A DNA stretch of 5,107 nt from Oscillospiraceae bacterium (GTDB lineage: Bacteria > Bacillota_A > Clostridia > Oscillospirales > Ruminococcaceae), in contig JAGBFE010000309.1 of NCBI GenBank assembly GCA_018109965.1, positions 1 to 5,107 of the forward strand. The letters are read 5' to 3'. Below the pieces are notes generated by a model. It was not told where the DNA came from. It searched no databases and saw only the letters and a program-made list of their open reading frames with translations. Below, in pieces: positions 1-5,107 of the stretch (position 1 is its first letter; each line of letters starts with the position of its first letter). Position numbers and translations under genes: made by a program.

Positions 1-405
1 ATAATATTGTGCTGTTTTAAGGTCATCTTTGACAGTCAGCTTTCTCGGACAATCCGATATATCAGCAGACCACAGCATTTTAAGCCCGTCGGCAAGTAAA
101 GATACTGTTGTATCTGCCTGTTCCATAAGCTGTTCATCACAGGTCATTCTGCCTTTTATTCTGCTCATAAGTGTACAGCTTTTTCCGTTTTGTACTTCGT
201 AACATATTACCTTTGGTACAGGAAGTTTATCTGACATCCAGTTCATCATATCAATTGTTATATCGTTTTGTTCTGTATGGTTTTCTATCTTCAAAACCAT
301 GTCATCAAACAAATAAACTGATGACTGTGACATACCGATATTGTCATCACAAAAAGGCTTGTATGCAACAAGCCTTTTTATGTTATCCGGAATATAAATG
401 TTCAT
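1..405 (-). CDS. APH(3')-family aminoglycoside phosphotransferase-like protein, N-terminal part (gene runs off the left edge)
   Basis: The first 135 codons are present and the gene is open at the left edge. The translation begins MNIYIPDNIKRLV and aligns by eye with the N-terminal lobe of APH(3')-IIIa-type kinases, which transfer the ATP gamma-phosphate to the 3'-hydroxyl of kanamycin-like aminoglycosides in the cytoplasm. Matching landmarks are GMSQSSVY (residues 24-31, nucleotide-positioning loop; GMSPAKVY in APH(3')-IIIa), VLK at 37-39 (ATP-binding lysine, Lys44 there), DMMNWMSDKLPVPKV (52-66), the LMS hinge (79-81) and ADISDCP (114-120; IDISDCP there). The loop after the lysine is about 5 residues shorter, and the glutamate expected to pair with the lysine appears to be Thr50. 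The catalytic HGD and metal-binding DxGR motifs would lie beyond the window. The start is the only sensible one: ATG at 405, 1 nt after the polC stop. Codon use does not look foreign. Family assignment is strong; aminoglycoside as the substrate is inference, since many chromosomal homologues are uncharacterised. Confidence 0.85.
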   Translation of the reverse strand, partial: MNIYIPDNIKRLVAYKPFCDDNIGMSQSSVYLFDDMVLKIENHTEQNDITIDMMNWMSDKLPVPKVICYEVQNGKSCTLMSRIKGRMTCDEQLMEQADTTVSLLADGLKMLWSADISDCPRKLTVKDDLKTAQYY

Positions 406-406
406 A

Positions 407-3400
407 TTACATCATCCCCAGCAGTGAAACCTGGTTCTCTTTGGGCAGGTCACCAAGTGCACCTGCATTGTATAAGCCTTCAACAACTGCACTGGAAACA
501 CCGCTTGATTTCTGGAAATCTTCAACCGACAAAAATTCAGTATTTTCTTCGCAGGATTTTTCCAGCTGTTCGGCAGCGGCTTCGCCAACGCCTTTAAGTG
601 ATGAATATGGCAGACGGATTTTTCCGTCTTCTATTACATACTTTTTGGCTTTGCTCTTGCCGAGTTCAATCGGCAAAAACTCGTATCCGCGTGCAAGCAT
701 TTCGCAAACAAGCTGCAGTGCTGTCTGGCTTTCAAGGTCTTTGGCATTCTTTTCAATTTTAAGACGCTGTGTAATCTCTTTAAGATTTTTTGTTGCCACT
801 GCTCTGCCGCCTACTGCAGATTCGTAGTCGATTGCATCACCGCGAACTGTAAATATTGTGGCATAAAACTCCAGCGGTCTGTAAAGTTTGAACCACATAA
901 GACGGATAGCTGCCATAAGATAAGCAACTGCATGAGCTTTTGGGAACATATATTTGATTTTTTTACAGCTTTCAATATACCAGTCCTCAACACCATGGCT
1001 GCGCAGCATATCTTCCAGCTCGGCATCAAAGGTTTTTGCAGCTTTGCCTTTACGGGTGATTTCCATAATTTTGAAAGCCTGTGCCTTTTCTACACCCTTT
1101 TTGATAAGTGTGAGCATAATGTCGTCACGGGTGCCGATAACATCTCTGATTGTACAGGTACCATCTTTGATAAGGTCCTGTGCATTGCCAATCCATACGT
1201 CTGTACCATGGCTGAGTCCTGAAATCTGTATAAGATCAGAAAAACTCTGTGGCTGTGCATCTATGAGCATCTGACGTACAAAGTCAGTACCCAGTTCTGG
1301 AATGCCAAATGTAGCTGTCTGACTTTGGATATCTTCAGGTGTAACACCAATCGGCTCGGTGCTTGTGAGCATTTTGTAAACCTGCGGGTCATTCATAGGC
1401 ACATCTGCCATTTTGATGCCTGTCAGGTCCTCAAGATGCTTGTACATTGTAGGCACATCGTGACCGAGGATATCAAGCTTGAGCAGTGTATCGTGAAGAT
1501 ATTTAAATTCAAAATGAGTTGTAACAACACCTTTGTCCTTGTCGTCCGCAGGGTGCTGAACCGGACAGAAATCGTAAACCTCGTGTGTGCTTGGCACAAC
1601 AACCATACCGCCAGGGTGCTGCCCTGTTGTCTTTTTAACACCTGCACATCCAAGGGTGAGGCGGTTTTCTTCTGCTTTGTTGCAAACGATACCACGTTCA
1701 TCAAGATATTTTTTTACATAGCCGTATGCTGTTTTATCCTGCAGAGCTGATATTGTACCTGCTTTAAATACATATTCGTGACCAAATAAATCTTCGGTAT
1801 ATCGGTGTGCAGATGCCTGATATTCACCCGAAAAGTTAAGGTCGATATCAGGCTCTTTATCGCCGTCAAATCCAAGGAACGTTTCAAACGGGATATCGTT
1901 ACCGTCCCCGTGCAGTTTTGCACCGCATACAGGACAGTTTTTGTCAGGAAGGTCAAACCCTGTGAGATATTCTGCCGGCACATCAAACTCGCTGTGCTTG
2001 CATTTTGGACAGACATAGTGCGGTGGCAGTGGGTTAACCTCTGAAATACTGGAGAAAAATGCAATTGATGATGAACCAACAGAACCACGGGAACCAACAA
2101 GATATCCATGTTCCTCACTGTTCTGTACCAGTTTTTTTGCAATTACATACAAAACTGCATATCCGTGTTTAATAATACTATTGAGTTCCTTGTCAACACG
2201 TTCAGTAATAATTGACGGCGGATTTTCGCCATAGATATCGTGCAGTTTTTTGTAGGTAGCGGTACGCAGCTCATCCTCTGCACCGTCAATGCTTGGCGGA
2301 TATGTACCTTTTGGGATTGCACGGATACCTGGTTCCACCATATCTGCAATCAGGTTTGGATTGGTAACTACAACTTCAAATGCTTTTTCCAGTGGCAAAT
2401 AATCAAACTCTGCCATCATTTCATCTGTTGTTCTGAAATACAAAGGTGCCTGATTATCCGCATCAGAGAAGCCCATACCTGCCATAAGAATTGCACGGTA
2501 CTTGCTGTCCTCCATTGTCATAAAATGTACATCCCCTGTTGCAACAACAGGAAGATTGAGTTCCTCACCAAGCTGTATGATTTTTCGGTTGAAATCTTTT
2601 ATCTGTTCAAGCGATTCAACAATGCCTTCGCGCAGCATATATTCGTTGTTGCCAACAGGCTGAATTTCGAGAAAATCGTAGAAAGAAGCAATCTTCAAAA
2701 GTTCTTTATGAGGTTTGCCTGCCACCACAGCCTGATACAGTTCCCCTGCCTCACAGGCAGAACCAATAATCAGCCCCTCACGGTGAGCAATAATTTCGCT
2801 CTTTGGCATTCGCGGCTGTTTGAAGAAATAGTTCAGATGACCATAAGATATAAGCTTGTAAAGATTTTTAAGTCCAGCTTTGTTTTTGCAAAGCAGGATA
2901 ATATGGTTGCTCTTTCTTGGCAGTTTTTGTGTGCTGCTGAGTCCAGAGTTTATCTGTTCAAGATTTTCAATCCCTTTTGCTGCAAGATCATCTGTCATAC
3001 ATTTGAAAATTTCAAACAGCATTTTTGCATCGTCTGTTGCTCTGTGATGATTGAAATTACCAAGGTTATAATGTTCTGCTATTATATCCAGCTTGTGCTT
3101 TTTAAGCTCTGTAAGCAGATTCTGTGCAAGCGGCAAGGTGTCGATGTATTCACATTCAAAATCAATACCATTACGCTCCGCAACAACTTTGATAAAGTTT
3201 ACGTCAAAGCTTGCCGCATTGTGAGCAACAACAATTCTGTTGCCGATAAATCCTTTGAATGCACGGATAGCCTGCTCCTGTGTAGGTGCATCCTTAACCA
3301 TTTCGTCAGTAATACCTGTAAGTTCAGTTATCTTTTCAGGTATTGGCTTTTTAGGGTCAACAAATGTATGGAACTCATCCACCACAGTATCACCCCTTAC

Positions 3401-4651
3401 AAGTATTGCACCGATTTCGGTTATATTTTCGGTATTCGGTGAAAGGCCTGTGGTTTCGATGTCAAATATAACAAACTCTGTTTCACGCAGATTACCTTTG
3501 CGGTTACCGGAATAGATATTTATCATATTATCCACAAAATAGCCTTCACAGCCGTAAATCAGCTTGAAATCTGCATCAGGATTGCTTTTCATAATACTTT
3601 CGTATTCCAGCATTGCCTGCGGAAAGCCCTGAACAACACCGTGGTCGGTAATTGCAACTGCACGGTGACCGTATTCAAATGCTTTTTTAACTGCATCGCC
3701 CGGTTCCACAAGAGCATCCATTGCAGACTGCTTGGTATGCAGATGCAGCTCTACCCTTTTTTGTTCGGCAGTGTCTTTCTTTTTCTGTAAATCAAAGGAA
3801 ACAATATCATATGGCATAATTACAAAATCTCTTTCGTACTTATCCATCTGACAGTCACCTTTAACCGCAAAATGAATACCGGGTTTGATATTTTCCCATT
3901 TTTCTATGTTTTTATCGTTAGGATCAAGCAGAATTTTTATATTGATGGAATTTGAACCATCCGTGATTGAATAGATAAATATTTTTCGGAAGTTGCCCTG
4001 CTGTGCAACAGCAAACACCTTGCCCCACACAGTTACTTTGCCATTGTCATTAAGTGCCTGATCAATACTGATAATGTCTTTTGTCTTAATTGACTGATAC
4101 TTGCCGTGAATAACTTTGACAGAATCGTGTTTGATGTTAAGACCTGCAATTTCAAAGTCGTCATACTTTGATTTTTCAACAATTTTTACAACCTTGTTTT
4201 CCAGTTCGTAAGTTGGAAGTTCTGCCTTTTTAGCTTCTTTAGTCTGTGTGAGAACAACTTTATATTCCTTGCCAATAAGCAAAGCAAGGTAAGTTGAAAA
4301 GGTTTCGCAAAAATTGACTGCGTCAAGAAAATTTTTGCCGCAGGAAAGATTTATCTGTATGCTTTTATCTTCCAGAGTTACATCCGCATCATCGAAAAAA
4401 TAAAGCGGAACAGCACGTACACTTTCAGAGTACAACTTGAAAAGTGTCGGAAAATCCTTTTCACTTAATGTATCTTTGTTGAACGTGTTGGTTACATCGA
4501 TGGAAAAACGCGGATATTTCTGGTGCAGAAACAAAGCAAAATATTCAATTGCACTAAAGCTAAGCAGCCGTGATGAACTGATCACGGCTGTAAGTTTAGA
4601 TGATTTTTTTTTCAACCTGTACTCTGTCAAGCACAGTCTCCATATATTCAT
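407..4651 (-). CDS. polC: DNA polymerase III alpha subunit, PolC type (main uninterrupted frame; true N-terminus lies upstream in another frame)
   Basis: This is the replicative DNA polymerase of low-GC Gram-positives, with built-in 3'-5' proofreading. The frame holds 1414 codons. In frame numbering: N-terminal domain about 17-200; OB fold about 205-290; first PHP part with ELHLHT (301-306) and ITDHG (334-338); inserted DEDDh exonuclease about 391-552 with FDIETTGL (Asp397, Glu399), AHNAASFD (Asp483) and HRATDDA (His536, Asp541); second PHP part with ATGDVHF (704-710); VGSRGSVGSS (852-861); four-cysteine zinc site CPKC/CPVC (881, 884, 906, 909); catalytic PDIDLNFSGEYQ (Asp935, Asp937) and LLKLDILG (Asp1060); helix-hairpin-helix-like SLKGVGEAAA (1351-1360); C-terminal clamp-binding-like QVSLL (1407-1411). 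All catalytic residues are intact. The first 16 residues (MNIWRLCLTEYRLKKK) do not look like PolC, and the ATG at 4651 has no Shine-Dalgarno. From Ser17 on the frame is genuine. With the upstream fragment (4596-4709) and one A removed from the A9 run, the protein would be 1433 residues, close to the 1437 of Bacillus subtilis PolC. It follows ispG and precedes the phosphotransferase gene, both with almost no spacer. Confidence 0.97.
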   Translation of the reverse strand: MNIWRLCLTEYRLKKKSSKLTAVISSSRLLSFSAIEYFALFLHQKYPRFSIDVTNTFNKDTLSEKDFPTLFKLYSESVRAVPLYFFDDADVTLEDKSIQINLSCGKNFLDAVNFCETFSTYLALLIGKEYKVVLTQTKEAKKAELPTYELENKVVKIVEKSKYDDFEIAGLNIKHDSVKVIHGKYQSIKTKDIISIDQALNDNGKVTVWGKVFAVAQQGNFRKIFIYSITDGSNSINIKILLDPNDKNIEKWENIKPGIHFAVKGDCQMDKYERDFVIMPYDIVSFDLQKKKDTAEQKRVELHLHTKQSAMDALVEPGDAVKKAFEYGHRAVAITDHGVVQGFPQAMLEYESIMKSNPDADFKLIYGCEGYFVDNMINIYSGNRKGNLRETEFVIFDIETTGLSPNTENITEIGAILVRGDTVVDEFHTFVDPKKPIPEKITELTGITDEMVKDAPTQEQAIRAFKGFIGNRIVVAHNAASFDVNFIKVVAERNGIDFECEYIDTLPLAQNLLTELKKHKLDIIAEHYNLGNFNHHRATDDAKMLFEIFKCMTDDLAAKGIENLEQINSGLSSTQKLPRKSNHIILLCKNKAGLKNLYKLISYGHLNYFFKQPRMPKSEIIAHREGLIIGSACEAGELYQAVVAGKPHKELLKIASFYDFLEIQPVGNNEYMLREGIVESLEQIKDFNRKIIQLGEELNLPVVATGDVHFMTMEDSKYRAILMAGMGFSDADNQAPLYFRTTDEMMAEFDYLPLEKAFEVVVTNPNLIADMVEPGIRAIPKGTYPPSIDGAEDELRTATYKKLHDIYGENPPSIITERVDKELNSIIKHGYAVLYVIAKKLVQNSEEHGYLVGSRGSVGSSSIAFFSSISEVNPLPPHYVCPKCKHSEFDVPAEYLTGFDLPDKNCPVCGAKLHGDGNDIPFETFLGFDGDKEPDIDLNFSGEYQASAHRYTEDLFGHEYVFKAGTISALQDKTAYGYVKKYLDERGIVCNKAEENRLTLGCAGVKKTTGQHPGGMVVVPSTHEVYDFCPVQHPADDKDKGVVTTHFEFKYLHDTLLKLDILGHDVPTMYKHLEDLTGIKMADVPMNDPQVYKMLTSTEPIGVTPEDIQSQTATFGIPELGTDFVRQMLIDAQPQSFSDLIQISGLSHGTDVWIGNAQDLIKDGTCTIRDVIGTRDDIMLTLIKKGVEKAQAFKIMEITRKGKAAKTFDAELEDMLRSHGVEDWYIESCKKIKYMFPKAHAVAYLMAAIRLMWFKLYRPLEFYATIFTVRGDAIDYESAVGGRAVATKNLKEITQRLKIEKNAKDLESQTALQLVCEMLARGYEFLPIELGKSKAKKYVIEDGKIRLPYSSLKGVGEAAAEQLEKSCEENTEFLSVEDFQKSSGVSSAVVEGLYNAGALGDLPKENQVSLLGMM
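415..419 (-). promoter_or_regulatory. Probable weak ribosome binding site of the phosphotransferase gene
   Basis: GGGGA on the minus strand (419-415) lies 9 nt before the ATG at 405, inside the last polC codons (LGMM-stop). It is a poor match to AGGAGG, so initiation probably depends partly on ribosomes that have just finished polC (stop TAA, one T, then ATG). Confidence 0.4.
4565..4590 (-). other. Perfect 10-bp inverted repeat (hairpin) just downstream of the A9 run
   Basis: The plus strand has CAGCCGTGAT (4565-4574), GAACTG (4575-4580), then ATCACGGCTG (4581-4590), an exact reverse complement. In the mRNA this makes a 10-bp stem with six G-C pairs and a 6-nt loop, starting 13 nt after the A9 run. 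It lies inside codons for TAVISSSRL of PolC and has no U-run after it, so it is not a normal terminator. The structure is seen directly; any role in recoding or pausing is inference. Confidence 0.6.
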
Positions 4652-4709
4652 GAGCGTATGGGTTATTTTTTTGTAACTCTTTATATACGCTTAAAAGTAG
4701 ATTTCCCAC
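4596..4709 (-). pseudogene. polC: 5' end of polC in the +0 frame, separated from the rest by an apparent 1-nt insertion
   Basis: This is a 37-codon frame starting at GTG (4709-4707), directly after the ispG stop, and ending at TAA (4598-4596). It reads (M)GNLLLSVYKELQKNNPYAH and then EYMETVLDRVQVEKK before two out-of-frame isoleucines and the stop. It is preceded by a good Shine-Dalgarno (AGAGGA, 7-nt spacing). The residues look like a normal helical PolC N-terminus and run sensibly into SSKLTAVISSSRLL of the long frame if one A of the run at 4604-4612 is removed. It is not in the long frame: 4709 and 4651 differ by 58 nt, so a +1 (or -2) change is needed. It is labelled as a broken gene part because the sequence as given does not encode a continuous protein. 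It could equally be a sequencing or assembly indel, or a recoded gene. I find it unlikely to be an independent 37-aa leader peptide, given how well it completes PolC. Confidence 0.78.
4604..4612 (-). repeat. A9 homopolymer run at the polC frame junction
   Basis: Nine consecutive T on the plus strand, so nine A in the polC sense strand, read GTTG-A9-TCATC. The upstream frame reads GAA AAA AAA ATC ATC TAA; the downstream PolC frame reads AAA AAA AAA TCA TCT AAA. Eight A (or eleven) would join the frames. Runs of this length are prone to replication errors, RNA polymerase slippage and sequencing miscounts. Confidence 0.9.
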
Positions 4710-5107
4710 TTATAATTCCTCTGCACAAATTTTTATATCTTTGATAAATTCTTCTACAAAGTTACCCTGGTATGTTTTGATTTTTACACCTTTTTTGAAC
4801 ATTGCTGCATTGTCTGCACCGCATGCAATGCCTATGTCAGCTTCTCTTGCTTCACCAGGACCGTTAACAACGCAGCCCATAACAGCAACTTTGATATTTT
4901 TGTTAAGTCCTTTAAGGCCTGCTTCCACCTGATTGGCAATTGCAGCAACATCAAGTCTTGTTCTGCCACAGGTTGGACAGGATATAATTTCAGGGCCGTT
5001 AACCTTATGTCCTGCTGCACGGAGAATGTCAAAGCCTGCATCAATTTCCTTTACAGGAGCATCAGTAAGGCTGACACGGATTGTATCACCAATACCGTTG
5101 AGCAGCA
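4710..5107 (-). CDS. ispG: 4-hydroxy-3-methylbut-2-en-1-yl diphosphate synthase (IspG/GcpE), C-terminal part (gene runs off the right edge)
   Basis: The visible part is 131 codons plus stop, open at the right edge. IspG is a cytosolic [4Fe-4S] enzyme of the MEP isoprenoid pathway that reductively converts methylerythritol cyclodiphosphate to HMBPP. Seen here: GIGDTIRVSLTDAP (visible residues 4-17), typical of the end of the TIM-barrel domain; the cluster-binding ISCPTCGRTRLD with Cys43 and Cys46; then MGCVVNGPGEAREADIG, holding the third cluster cysteine and the conserved glutamate. The tail KTYQGNFVEEFIKDI is also family-typical. Together these contain the complete C-terminal iron-sulfur domain. 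The ATG at 4928 is internal, not a start. The stop TAA (4712-4710) directly abuts the polC GTG, and the polC Shine-Dalgarno lies within the last ispG codons, so translational coupling is likely. ispG followed by polC is a common order in Clostridia. Confidence 0.97.
   Translation of the reverse strand, partial: LLNGIGDTIRVSLTDAPVKEIDAGFDILRAAGHKVNGPEIISCPTCGRTRLDVAAIANQVEAGLKGLNKNIKVAVMGCVVNGPGEAREADIGIACGADNAAMFKKGVKIKTYQGNFVEEFIKDIKICAEEL
4717..4722 (-). promoter_or_regulatory. Ribosome binding site of polC (decides the GTG start)
   Basis: On the minus strand AGAGGA occupies 4722-4717, with a 7-nt spacer (ATTATAA) before GTG at 4709. It overlaps the last codons of ispG. By contrast, the ATG at 4651 is preceded by AACCCATACGCTC, with no purine-rich site. 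This is the main reason to place the real polC start at 4709. Confidence 0.75.

Noticed and set aside
445..466. Imperfect hairpin GCAGGT-CAC/GTG-ACCTGC near the end of polC, about 40 nt before the kinase start
   Set aside because: It contains a bulge, lies within codons of the conserved AGALGDLP segment, and has no U-run. A role in kinase expression is possible but unsupported.
171..827. 218-codon plus-strand open frame spanning the kinase/polC junction
   Set aside because: It is antisense to two well-supported genes. Its Ser-rich, low-complexity translation has no recognisable family.
2535..2551. Inverted repeat CCTGTTG-CAA-CAACAGG
   Set aside because: Short (7-bp) hairpin inside the codons of the conserved PHP motif LPVVATGDVH, with no U-run and no gene boundary; most likely chance from codon use.
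2746..2760. Inverted repeat CTGCCT-CAC-AGGCAG
   Set aside because: Six-bp stem deep inside polC with no nearby regulatory context; not a terminator.
2240..3442. 400-codon open frame on the plus strand opposite polC
   Set aside because: It is antisense to the exonuclease/PHP region of polC, where all PolC motifs are intact. The translation is rich in Cys, Phe, His and Ile with no recognisable domain, as expected of a shadow frame.
4604..4612. Classic -1 programmed ribosomal frameshift, as in E. coli dnaX
   Set aside because: The two polC frames differ by +1 (equivalently -2), so a single -1 shift on the A run would not enter the PolC frame.
4710..4928. Possible short gene starting at the ATG at 4928
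   Set aside because: It is the C-terminal end of ispG, whose frame continues unbroken to the right edge with conserved IspG sequence, including the CPTC cluster motif.

Overview
All three genes are on the minus strand and read from the right edge to the left: the 3' part of ispG (gcpE), a complete polC, and the 5' part of an APH(3')-type phosphotransferase gene. Every codon of the window is used or nearly so. The ispG stop abuts the polC GTG start (0 nt between), and the polC stop is 1 nt from the phosphotransferase ATG. No promoter, terminator, tRNA, rRNA, CRISPR or mobile-element signal was found, so this is the inside of an operon. PolC is the replicative polymerase of low-GC Gram-positives. 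The ispG-polC order is the usual clostridial arrangement, and codon choice is fairly AT-rich (AAA, ACA, ATA, TTT). The likely source is therefore a member of the Clostridia (Firmicutes), possibly a Ruminococcaceae/Oscillospiraceae-like gut organism; the family-level guess is weak.

Right edge (4710-5107): C-terminal 131 residues of IspG, with all three [4Fe-4S] cysteines and the conserved glutamate. Centre (407-4709): polC, with the complete PolC domain order (N-terminal domain, OB fold, split PHP, DEDDh proofreading exonuclease, zinc finger, polymerase core, C-terminal clamp motif). Left edge (1-405): first 135 residues of a kinase closely resembling APH(3') aminoglycoside phosphotransferases, in the place where rimP-nusA often follow polC.

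The most notable point is the polC start. The long frame opens at an ATG at 4651 that has no ribosome binding site and gives 16 residues unlike PolC. A well-formed start lies upstream in a different frame: Shine-Dalgarno AGAGGA, 7 nt, then GTG at 4709. That frame encodes a plausible PolC N-terminus but stops at 4596, just after a run of nine A. Removing one A joins the two frames into a 1433-residue PolC, close to the usual length. A perfect 10-bp hairpin begins 13 nt after the A run in the mRNA. The disruption may be an assembly or sequencing indel, a real mutation, or A-tract transcriptional slippage; the sequence alone cannot decide.

The genes do not form one pathway: isoprenoid precursor synthesis, DNA replication with proofreading, and a small-molecule or antibiotic kinase. 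The tight spacing does suggest co-transcription and translational coupling.
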